A stretch of 40,477 nt of DNA from CAWJHE01 sp964614855 (lineage in GTDB: Bacteria > Chloroflexota > Anaerolineae > Anaerolineales > UBA4823): NCBI GenBank assembly GCA_964614855.1, contig CAZTMX010000006.1, forward strand, positions 1 to 40,477, in the 5' to 3' direction. This document shows positions 32,968 to 40,477 of the stretch, piece after piece. The notes beneath the pieces were generated by a model. The model ran no database searches. It was given only the letters and a program-made list of their open reading frames with translations, and was not told where the DNA came from. Both the position numbers and the translations under genes were made by a program. The first letter of the stretch is position 1; every line of letters starts with the position of its first letter.

Positions 32968-34947
32968 ATGAGCGAGAGACTTATGATCCATCTAACCATA
33001 AACGGTCAAAATATCGAAGTCCCTGAAGGCACCACAGTGATGCGCGCTGCCCAAAGCGCCGGCATTCACATCCCCAGCCTGTGCGATCACCCCGCGGTGA
33101 CGCCTTATGGCGGCTGCCGCCTGTGCGTGGTGGAAGTGGAAGGATTTCGCACACCCACTGCTTCCTGTACCTTGCCAGCTTCGAACGGCATGGTGGTGCA
33201 TACCGACACGGAAAAACTGCGCCAGACGCGCCAGTTTATCCTGTCCATGCTCTTTAGCGAGCGCAACCACTTTTGCCCCTTCTGCCTGGTCAGCGGCGGT
33301 GATTGCGAACTGCAAAACGCAGCCTACGACGAAGGCATGACCCACTGGCCCATCCAGCCCAACTGGTTGAAATTCCCGGTCGACACCAGCCACCCATACA
33401 TCGTGCTGGATAACAACCGCTGTATCCTGTGCCGCCGCTGCGCGCGTGCTTGCGCCGAGCTGGTGGGTGTCGCCACCCTGGGGATGCAATCGCGCGGCTC
33501 CGAAACACTGCTGGTGGCGGATACCGGCGTGCCTTTTGGTGAGAGCACGTGTATCTCCTGCGGCACCTGTGTTCAGGTGTGTCCCACCGGCGCCTTGATG
33601 GATAAGGAAAGCGCCTACAAGGGGCTTGAGAAAGACCTGACACGTACACCATCGATTTGCGTAGGATGCAGCGTGGGTTGCGGCATCCAGGTGCTGACAC
33701 GCGATGGGCAGTTGGTGCGCATCGAAGGGGATTGGGACAGCCCGGTTAACAACGGTGTGCTGTGCGAAGTGGGACGATACAAGGCGCTGCAGCGCAGCGA
33801 AGAACGCCTGACGATACCGATGATCCGCCGCGACGGCACGCTCCAGCCTGCCAGTTGGGATGAAGCGCTGGCATACACCGCCGAAAAGCTGAAAGGCGGA
33901 GCCGCCCCCGCTGCGGCGCTGGTCAGCACACGCCTGCCGGTGGAAGATATCGCTTTGTTTGAGAAAATCTTCCGCCAGGAGCTTGGCTGCGAATTGGTGA
34001 CCTGTATTGAAGAAGGTTATACGCATCTTTCCGAACAAGCGCGACAGGGTGCAAAGACCCTGCCTTTCGAAGGAAAATTAAATGAACTGCGGGAAGCCGA
34101 CGGTGTTGTACTGATCGGCGCCAATATGTCCGATTACCACCAGGTGCCCGGCTTTTTTATCCGCCGCCAGGCAGTGGATGGCTTCAAGCTGGTGATCATT
34201 GACCCGCAGCCCAACCCGCTGGATGACCGCGCCAGCCATGTGCTTAAGTGCGAGCCAGGCTGCGATATCGCCATGCTGCAAGGCCTGGCCGCGGCGATAC
34301 GCAGCTCAGGCGGTTTACGCAAAGCCGCGGACATCGTGGCACTGCAGCAGCATACAGAGGAGATGCGCGAAACGCTAAGCGCCGCCGGCAAAGACCTGGC
34401 CGGCTGCCGCAAGGTCGCCATCGTCTACGGCAAAGGTATCACCGTGCAAGACGACCCCGGGGTATTAACTGCCCTACTGGCTTTAGCGGAGACCTTGAGC
34501 CAGCACAACCCCCAACCTGCAGCGGTGATCAGCGTTAAAGGCAAAGCCAACAGCCTGGCTGCCGATCAACTGGGACTGACCTCAGCGTTTCGCCCCAAGG
34601 CGGACCAACCGGTTTTCCTGGCCTTGGGCGATGACTTGCCCAGCAAACGCCAACTGAAAAATGTGCGCGGTCTGCCCTTTATTGCTGTGCAGTCTGCCTA
34701 TGCCAACGCAATTACTGAAATTGCGGATGTGATCCTACCGGCGACCACCTGGACCGAGGCCGGCGGGCATTATCTAAACCTGGATGGACGGTTGCAGGAG
34801 GCAAAGCAGATGCTGGCAGCCCCGGCAGGTGTGCGCAGCAACCACCAGGTGCTGCAGGATTTGGCAGCACAGCTGGGCGTCGCCAGCGATGTGGATTGGC
34901 AAGCGCGCCTGGTCGAAAGACCGGCGCTCGTTCGCCTGGAGCTATAA
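32968..34947 (+). CDS. nuoG: NuoG/HoxU-like Fe-S subunit with vestigial molybdopterin domain
   Basis: A 659-residue protein. Cluster ligands: [2Fe-2S] Cys39, 50, 53, 67; His-Cys3 cluster His101, Cys103, 106, 113, in the HxC spacing of HoxU; two [4Fe-4S] sets, Cys152, 155, 158, 162 and Cys195, 198, 201, 205; then Cys231, 234, 238, 266. The C-terminal 390 residues resemble the NuoG molybdopterin-type fold ('TTWTEAGGHYLNLDGRLQEAK') but lack a catalytic Cys/Sec. It would wire electrons between the NuoEF modules and the hydrogenase. The start chosen is ATG 32968; the frame extends upstream only within the previous gene. ATG 32983 is an alternative. Confidence 0.93.
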   Translation: MSERLMIHLTINGQNIEVPEGTTVMRAAQSAGIHIPSLCDHPAVTPYGGCRLCVVEVEGFRTPTASCTLPASNGMVVHTDTEKLRQTRQFILSMLFSERNHFCPFCLVSGGDCELQNAAYDEGMTHWPIQPNWLKFPVDTSHPYIVLDNNRCILCRRCARACAELVGVATLGMQSRGSETLLVADTGVPFGESTCISCGTCVQVCPTGALMDKESAYKGLEKDLTRTPSICVGCSVGCGIQVLTRDGQLVRIEGDWDSPVNNGVLCEVGRYKALQRSEERLTIPMIRRDGTLQPASWDEALAYTAEKLKGGAAPAAALVSTRLPVEDIALFEKIFRQELGCELVTCIEEGYTHLSEQARQGAKTLPFEGKLNELREADGVVLIGANMSDYHQVPGFFIRRQAVDGFKLVIIDPQPNPLDDRASHVLKCEPGCDIAMLQGLAAAIRSSGGLRKAADIVALQQHTEEMRETLSAAGKDLAGCRKVAIVYGKGITVQDDPGVLTALLALAETLSQHNPQPAAVISVKGKANSLAADQLGLTSAFRPKADQPVFLALGDDLPSKRQLKNVRGLPFIAVQSAYANAITEIADVILPATTWTEAGGHYLNLDGRLQEAKQMLAAPAGVRSNHQVLQDLAAQLGVASDVDWQARLVERPALVRLEL

Positions 34948-34972
34948 AATAGCGGTAACAAGAGGAACGCGG

Positions 34973-35515
34973 ATGACAAAACCAAAAATTTCAAGCGATT
35001 GGATGGCCGGCTGCGCCGGCTGCCATATGTCTTTACTGGACATGGATGAGCGCCTGGTGGAAATCGCCGAGCTGGCGGACCTGCGCGCCACACCCATCAC
35101 CGACCTGAAGCAGCCGGACGAAGAAGGCGTGGATGTAGGTATCCTGGAAGGCGGCATTAACAATACTTCAAACGAAGAGGTGGCTCACCGTATGCGCCAG
35201 CGCTGCAAGATCCTGGTGGCATTTGGCGATTGCGCTGTATTTGGCGGTGTGCCAGCCTTGCGCAATTTCTTCACCCTGGAAGAAACGCTGCGCCGGGCTT
35301 ATGTAGAAACGGAGAGCACCGATGAAAGCGGAACCATCCCCAACGACCCTGAGTTGTGTGTACCAACCAAGGTGCGCGCGCTGCACGAAGTCGTACCGGT
35401 GGATGTCTTCCTGCCCGGCTGTCCGCCGGATGCCGACGCCATCTATTATGTCCTCAGCGAGCTGGCGCAAGGGCGCATGCCCGTCTTAAAAGACGAGAAC
35501 CTGCACTGGCATTAG
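34973..35515 (+). CDS. hoxY: [NiFe] hydrogenase small subunit (HoxY-type)
   Basis: A 180-residue protein with the proximal [4Fe-4S] ligands Cys14 and Cys17 ('AGCAGCHMSLLD'), Cys87 ('FGDCAVFGG') and Cys150 ('LPGCPPDAD'). It has no medial or distal cluster region and no Tat signal, so it is of the short, cytoplasmic HoxY/HydS-type group. It passes electrons from the NiFe site of HoxH to the NuoG/HoxU-like subunit. ATG at 34973 follows 'AGAGGAACGCGG'; upstream in-frame codons lie inside the previous gene. It is 10 bases before the large-subunit gene. Confidence 0.93.
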   Translation: MTKPKISSDWMAGCAGCHMSLLDMDERLVEIAELADLRATPITDLKQPDEEGVDVGILEGGINNTSNEEVAHRMRQRCKILVAFGDCAVFGGVPALRNFFTLEETLRRAYVETESTDESGTIPNDPELCVPTKVRALHEVVPVDVFLPGCPPDADAIYYVLSELAQGRMPVLKDENLHWH

Positions 35516-35525
35516 GAATGCAATC

Positions 35526-36953
35526 ATGAGCACACAAAAGATCACCATAGAACCGGTAACCCGTATCGAAGGCCACGCCAAGATCACCATCCGCCTGGAT
35601 GAGGCTGGTGAGGTGGAACGGGCTTACTTGCATATCAACGAATTTCGCGGTTTCGAGAAATTCTGCGAAGGTCGCCTGGCATTTGAAATGCCTTCGATCA
35701 CCCCGCGCATCTGTGGCATCTGCCCGGTCAGCCACCACCTGGCGGCTGCCAAAGCCGCAGACGACCTGGCAGGCTGCCCGCCGCCGCGCCCGGCTTCCTT
35801 GCTGCGCGAGCTGATGCACATGGGGCAGATCATCCAGAGCCACGGCATGCATTTCTACGAGCTGGCTGGACCCGACCTGCTGCTGGGCTTTGACGCCGAT
35901 CCCGCCGTGCGCAACGTGGTGGGCATGATTGCTGCCAACCCGGAATTGACACTGAAGGCAGTGAACCTGCGCAAATTTGGACAGGAGATCATCCATACCC
36001 TGGGCGGCAGGCGCATCCACCCCAATTTTGCTATCCCCGGCGGGGTGAACAAAGCCCTGACGCCTGCGGAAAGGGACGAAATCCTGGCGGGGGTCGCTGA
36101 GGCCATCGCCACCACCCAGATTGGCATCCAGATCTTCAAGGACTGGGCTGCCGGTCACCTGGATGATATTAATAAATTTGCGGTCTTCCCCACGGGTTAT
36201 ATGGGGCTGGTGACGCCGCAGGACAACCTGGAGCTCTACGAAGGAAACCTGCGCCTGGTCGACCAGGACGGCGGCTTATTGGAGCGCTTCCCGGTCTCAA
36301 ATTACCTGGATTTCATCGCCGAGCACGTGGAAAACTGGACTTATCTCAAATTCCCCTATTATAAGAGGATGGGCTTCCCAGGCGGCGTGTACCGCGTAGG
36401 CCCGCTGGGGCGCTTGAACGCCAGCCTGCAGATCGACACTCCGCTGGCGAATGCCGAGCACAAGCTTTTCAAAGCTTTGAACGGCGGCAAACCGGTGGAA
36501 AACACCCTGCACTACCACTATGCCCGCCTGATCGAAGTGCTGTTCGCCATTGAAAAAGTGCGCCTGCTGTTGGACGACCCGGACATCCTGAGCAATGAGA
36601 TCCTGAACACCCGCAAGGAATGGAAAGGTGTGGGCGTGGGCGTGATCGAAGCGCCGCGCGGCACCTTGATCCACCACTACTGGGCGGATGAAAACGGGCG
36701 ATTGAGCAAGGTCAACCTGATTGTATCCACTGGTCACAACAACTGGGCGATGTGCAATGCGGTCGATAGCGTCGCCAAGACCTATATTCACAACGGCGAT
36801 GTGCGCGAAGGGCTGCTCAACCGGGTGGAAGCGGCAGTGAGGGCACACGACCCCTGCCTATCCTGCTCCACGCATGCCGTCGGGCAGATGCCGCTGGTGA
36901 TCGATATCCTGGATAACGAAGGCGCGCTGCTGCGCACCCTGCAACAGGACTGA
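35526..36953 (+). CDS. hoxH: [NiFe] hydrogenase large subunit (HoxH-type, group 3-like)
   Basis: A 475-residue large subunit. 'EPVTRIEGHAKI' opens it, 'RICGICPVSHH' gives NiFe ligands Cys63 and Cys66, and 'DPCLSCSTHA' near the C-terminus gives Cys444 and Cys447. The 25 residues after His450 would be removed by the maturation protease, as in other [NiFe] hydrogenases. All four metal-binding Cys are present, so it should be a functional H2-activating enzyme. The partner composition (NuoE, NuoF, NuoG/HoxU-like, HoxY) points to the NAD(P)-linked group 3, and the C-terminal sequence resembles HoxH of bidirectional hydrogenases. No membrane anchor. Confidence 0.95.
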   Translation: MSTQKITIEPVTRIEGHAKITIRLDEAGEVERAYLHINEFRGFEKFCEGRLAFEMPSITPRICGICPVSHHLAAAKAADDLAGCPPPRPASLLRELMHMGQIIQSHGMHFYELAGPDLLLGFDADPAVRNVVGMIAANPELTLKAVNLRKFGQEIIHTLGGRRIHPNFAIPGGVNKALTPAERDEILAGVAEAIATTQIGIQIFKDWAAGHLDDINKFAVFPTGYMGLVTPQDNLELYEGNLRLVDQDGGLLERFPVSNYLDFIAEHVENWTYLKFPYYKRMGFPGGVYRVGPLGRLNASLQIDTPLANAEHKLFKALNGGKPVENTLHYHYARLIEVLFAIEKVRLLLDDPDILSNEILNTRKEWKGVGVGVIEAPRGTLIHHYWADENGRLSKVNLIVSTGHNNWAMCNAVDSVAKTYIHNGDVREGLLNRVEAAVRAHDPCLSCSTHAVGQMPLVIDILDNEGALLRTLQQD

Positions 36954-36964
36954 TATGAGGCTGG

Positions 36965-37517
36965 ATGGATAAGACGCTGGTGATCGGTTACGGGAATGTG
37001 GACCGCCAGGACGACGGCGCTGCCTGGCATATCCTGGCGCGCCTGGCGGAANNNNNNNNNNNNNNNNNNNNNNNNNNNNNNNNNNNNNNNNNNNNNNNNN
37101 NNNNNNNNNNNNNNNNNNNNNNNNNNNNNNNNNNNNNNNNNNNNNNNNNNNGCGGACTTGCGGTTTGTGCTGCAGCTCACCCCGGAGACCGCCGAGATGA
37201 TGGCAGCCTATCCCAGGGTATGTTTTGTGGACGCACACACCCAGGCTGTGGCTGAGGCTATCCAGGCTGCCGCAGTGATCGCAGATCACCGCCCATCCGC
37301 CATGACGCACCACATGACGCCCGCCAACTGCCTGGGCATCTGCCAGGCGCTGTATGCCGGGCTGCCTGAAACCCTGCTGGTTTCTGTACGCGGGCATGAA
37401 TTCGGATTTTCACGCCATCTTTCCAACGCCACCCAGGCGTTGATTGCAGATGCCGTTGAACTGATTATTAAATGGATAAAAACATCGGTTGCCTGCCTGG
37501 GGGAAACCCCAGGGTAA
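36965..37517 (+). CDS. Hydrogenase maturation protease (interrupted by 100-N gap)
   Basis: The N-terminus 'MDKTLVIGYGNVDRQDDGAAWHIL' carries the G-x-G-N-x-x-R-x-D-D motif of hydrogenase maturation endopeptidases (HycI/HoxW/HyaD type). The C-terminal 121 residues contain 'FVDAH' and 'HHMTPANCLGI', which fit the Ni-binding Asp/His region. The middle is hidden by 100 N (37052-37151). The gap begins and ends on codon boundaries of the two flanking frames, so the real gap should be a multiple of three; 100 is a placeholder. The enzyme would cleave the HoxH tail after His450. It stands 11 bases after hoxH. Confidence 0.85.
37052..37151. other. Assembly gap of exactly 100 N
   Basis: One hundred N in a row, the usual scaffolding placeholder, so the true length is unknown. 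It falls inside the maturation protease gene. Confidence 0.95.
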
Positions 37518-37543
37518 CCTGCAAAATCTGAAGGTAGGTGAAA

Positions 37544-40306
37544 ATGACACAAATGGTAAAACTTACTATCAACAACCAGCCAGTTGAAGCGCCCGCCGGC
37601 ACCACCGTGCTGCGCGCTGCCGCTGCCGCCGGGATCACCATTCCCAAGCTGTGTGAACACAAGGACCTGACGCCCTTTGGCGGCTGCCGCCTGTGCGTGG
37701 TGGAGGTGCAAGGCTGGCGCAACCCGATGGCTTCCTGTACTTTACCGGTATCCGAAGGCATGGTGGTGACCACCGAAAGCCCCGCCCTGGCAGAATCTCG
37801 CCGCACCATCCTGGAGCTGCTGCTCTCGAACTATTACGATGCAGACTACCAGCCCGGGCGAAATGACAGCGAGCTGATGCACTGGGTGGAACACTACCAG
37901 GTGGACGCCAAAGCGGTGATGATGAGCAAACCGCGCTATCAAATCGACAGCGACCCCAACCCATTTATCCGGGTGGATTTGAACAAGTGCATCCTGTGCA
38001 CGCGCTGCATCCGTGCCTGCGCCGAAATCCAGGGCCGCTTTGTGTGGAGCCAGGCCGAACGCGGGTTCAACACGCACATCGTAGCCGGAGCAGATACCGA
38101 TATGCTCGACGCCCGCTGTGAAAGCTGCGGCCAGTGCGTGGCCTACTGCCCCACCGGCGCCCTGAGCAACAAGATGATGGTTGGCATGCCCGAACCGGAT
38201 CGCAAGGTGCTCACCACCTGCACCTACTGCGGCGTCGGCTGCCAGTTTGACTTGAATGTAAAAGACGAAAAGGTGATCGGCGTCACATCCAACCCCGCCG
38301 CTGCGGTGAACAACATGTCCACTTGCGTCAAGGGGCGCTACGGCTACGATTTCATCCACCATCCGGACCGGGTGCTGCGGCCGCGTGTGCGCAAATACTT
38401 GCTGGACGGCAAACCGAGACCAAAGGATCGCGGCGAATGGGTGGAAGTGGACTGGGACACCGCGTTGGAACTCACTGCCCGCAAACTGCGCGAAACGCGC
38501 GATACCCACGGGCCGCGCAGCATTGGTGTGTTGACCTCAGCCAAGTGTCTGAACGAAGAAAACTACTTGATGAACAAGTTTGCCAGGCAGGTGATCGGGA
38601 CCAACAGCATCGACCACTGCGCCCGTCTCTGACACAGCAGCACTGTGGCCGGTCTGGCCGCTGCTTTTGGTTCGGGCGCAATGTCCAATTCGATGGATGA
38701 TGTGGCAAAATATGCTGCATCCATGCTGATCATCGGTTCGAACACAACCGAGCAACACCCGGTATTCGGCACCATGATCCGCCAGGCCGTGCTGCAGCGC
38801 GGCATGAAGCTGGTGGTCGCCGACCCGCGGCGCATTGACATCACCGATTTCGCCACCCTGCACATCCGCCAGCGCCCTGGCACCGATGTGGCGTTGGTTA
38901 ACGGGCTGATGCATATCATCCTGGAGAAGGGCTGGCAAGCCCAGGAATATATCGACAACCGCACCGAAGGGTTCGAAGAACTCAAAACAGTGCTGGCGGA
39001 TTACACCCCGCAGCGAGTCTCAGAGACCACACGCGTCCCGGTGGAGAAGCTGTACCAGGCAGCCGAAATCCTGGCGACCAACAGCCCAATGGCGGTACTG
39101 TGGGCGATGGGCATCACCCAGCACATCGTCGGCGTGCGCAACGTGATGTCGCTGGCAAATTTGCAGATGCTGCTGGGCAACATGGGCGTGCCGGGCGGCG
39201 GGGTGAACCCGCTGCGCGGCCAGAACAACGTCCAGGGCGCCTGCGATATGGGCGGGCTGCCGGATGTCTACCCGGCCTACCAGAAAGTGAACGTAGAAGC
39301 CAACCGCTTGAAATTCGAAGCCGCCTGGGGTGCAAAGCTGGACGACCAGTTCGGCCTGACGGTGACCGAGATGATGCCGTTGGCGGGCGAAGGCAAGATC
39401 AAAGCGCTGTACATCCTGGGCGAAGACCCGGTGATGAGCGACCCGGATACCACGCATATCCGCCACTGCCTGGAGACCTGCGATTTTATCGCCTTACAGG
39501 AGATCTTCCCATCCGAGACTTACGCCTACGCGGATGTGTTGCTGCCGGGTGTGAGCTTTGCCGAGAAGACCGGCACCTTTACCAACACCGAACGCCGGGT
39601 GCAGATGGTGCACCAGGCGATCCAACCACTGGGCGAAGCGCGCCCCGATTGGGTGATCACCGCTCAACTGGCAAAGCGTATCCTGGCAGGCGGCGGGCGG
39701 GAGATCGACGCCAGCGCGCCGTGGGCAGGTTGGGAGTATGAAAGCACATCGGCAGTGATGGATGAGATCAACGCCCTGACACCCAGCTACGCCGGCGTGA
39801 CGCATGCACGGCTGGATAACGGTGAGCGCTTGCAGTGGCCGGTGAAAGACAAAGAACATCCCGGCACACCCATCCTGCACATCGGGCAATTTACGCGCGG
39901 CAAGGGCAAGTTCAGCCCCATCGAGCACGTCCCGCCGGCGGAGATGCCCGACGATGAGTACCCGGTGCTGCTCAGCACGGGAAGGGTGATCTACCACTGG
40001 CACGGCGGGCAGATGACGCGCCGGGCCAAGGGGCTGATGGAAGTGTACGGTAATGCGCTGATCGAAGTCAACCCGGATGATGCTCAGAAGCTGGGGCTGA
40101 ACGGCAACAAGCGCGTACGGGTCACCTCACGGCGCGGCAGCATCGAAGCCGAAGCCTGGGTCACCGACCGCGTCCCGCCAGGGATGGTCTTCGCCAATTT
40201 CCACTTCCCTGAATCGCCGACCAACGAGCTGACCATTGCAGCGTTGGACCCGGTGGCAAAGATCCCGGAATACAAGATCTGCGCGGTGAAGGTGGAGCTG
40301 GCGTGA
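37544..40306 (+). CDS. fdhA: Selenocysteine formate dehydrogenase alpha subunit (UGA at 38630 read as Sec)
   Basis: A 920-residue protein if the in-frame TGA at 38630-38632 is read as selenocysteine (Sec363). The flanks 'IDHCARL-U-HSSTVAGLA' match the FdhF active-site motif (CARV-U-HGPSVAGL in E. coli), including the adjacent His. Clusters: [2Fe-2S] Cys37, 48, 51, 65; [4Fe-4S] sets Cys149, 152, 155, 159 and 192, 195, 198, 202; catalytic-domain cluster Cys226, 229, 233, 261. The His-Cys3 cluster expected around residues 95-120 is absent. The C-terminal half is the bis-MGD fold. It would interconvert formate and CO2. The start chosen is ATG 37544 after AAGGTAGG; GTG 37538 is possible. It is the last gene of the operon. 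Confidence 0.94.
38633..38666 (+). promoter_or_regulatory. SECIS-like hairpin downstream of the UGA codon
   Basis: GGCC-GGTCT-GGCC (38647-38659) forms a 4-bp stem with loop GGTCT, extended downward by T-G and G-C pairs (38646-38660, 38645-38661). AGCAGC (38636-38641) can pair with GCTGCT (38660-38665) as an alternative lower stem. The loop is the same as in the E. coli fdhF SECIS, and lies at the same codon distance after the UGA. It would bind SelB and direct Sec insertion. Confidence 0.75.
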
Positions 40307-40386
40307 GGCTGGGGACAGAGCGCCGAGGGGATAGTTGAGCAAGATAACGACTGAGTGCCGCGTGATATAGTTGAGTAGATGGTTTG

Positions 40387-40417
40387 AGCCGCCCTGAGAT
40401 TGAGGGCGGCTTTTTTT
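40387..40417 (+). terminator. Rho-independent terminator of the hydrogenase/formate dehydrogenase operon
   Basis: AGCCGCCCT and AGGGCGGCT form a 9-bp stem with a 7-base loop, followed by seven T. It ends the run of genes on the plus strand that begins at 27354. The remaining 60 bases to the right edge contain no gene I can support. Confidence 0.88.
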
Positions 40418-40477
40418 ATTGGGAGCTGCAGATTTTCAATAGCCACACAGCAAAATGCACTGGCTCACATCTGGCCT

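Noticed and set aside
29837..34038. Long open frames on the minus strand opposite nuoF and nuoG (up to about 350 codons)
   Set aside because: Low-complexity His/Gln/Arg-rich translations with no motifs, caused by high GC opposite strong coding genes.
30600..34950. Possible [FeFe] hydrogenase HydA
   Set aside because: NuoG has the N-terminal Fe-S motifs that HydA shares, but no H-cluster cysteine motifs follow; the C-terminal half is the molybdopterin-type fold.
38630..38632. TGA as a normal stop separating two genes
   Set aside because: Both sides are in one frame, the flanking residues are the FdhF active-site motif, the downstream part has no good ribosome-binding site, and a SECIS-like hairpin follows.
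1..40477. tRNA, rRNA, CRISPR arrays, insertion sequences
   Set aside because: I looked for cloverleaf-like segments, regularly spaced repeats and transposase motifs and saw none that I could support.

Overview
The window reads as a chromosomal segment of an anaerobic or facultatively anaerobic bacterium, most likely an uncultured Chloroflexota (Anaerolineae-like) lineage assembled from metagenomic data. This assignment is inference. It rests on GC-rich codon use, Ala/Pro-rich lipoprotein linkers, TolB-like propeller proteins, dynamin-like GTPases and heterodimeric ABC exporters next to a large NAD-linked hydrogenase/formate dehydrogenase locus. A run of exactly 100 N at 37052-37151 marks a scaffold gap.

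Left part (1-9265): a minus-strand pair (a small ferredoxin-like gene, apparently frameshifted, and a membrane-anchored propeller protein that runs off the left edge) diverges from a tandem patatin-like phospholipase. A GPH-type sugar:cation symporter, DNA polymerase IV, and a translationally coupled trio (free-standing gyrase A C-terminal propeller, diacylglycerol kinase-like lipid kinase, PlsC-like acyltransferase) follow.

Middle part (9258-23500): a minus-strand ferredoxin/ATP-grasp ligase pair and a methyltransferase; then on the plus strand a dynamin-like GTPase, a 29-codon small ORF with its own promoter and a strong terminator, a heterodimeric ABC exporter, an MFS exporter, a metallophosphoesterase, a lipoprotein and a histidine phosphatase. 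A visibly AT-rich minus-strand island (about 21560-22690) holds a nucleotidyltransferase-like gene and an unknown partner, next to a PPK2 polyphosphate kinase.

Right part (23640-40420) is the most interesting region. fdhD begins a coupled run of regulator-like genes (DRTGG-like, CBS-CBS-HATPase, DRTGG-like, PHP) of the kind usually found beside [FeFe] hydrogenases. A second unit, starting from a promoter with an operator-like palindrome near 27265 and ending in a strong terminator near 40400, encodes NuoE, a stand-alone HATPase, a cysteine-less HndB-like protein, a HydB-type NuoF, a second NuoE, a second NuoF, a NuoG/HoxU-like Fe-S protein, the small and large subunits of a HoxYH-type [NiFe] hydrogenase, its maturation protease and a selenocysteine formate dehydrogenase. 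The formate dehydrogenase is read through an in-frame UGA at 38630 that is followed by a SECIS-like hairpin. I see no [FeFe] HydA. The arrangement suggests a soluble complex coupling formate/CO2, H2 and two flavin-nucleotide sites, possibly a bifurcating formate dehydrogenase-[NiFe] hydrogenase. FdhD would sulfurate the formate dehydrogenase cofactor. Hyp and Sel genes must lie elsewhere.
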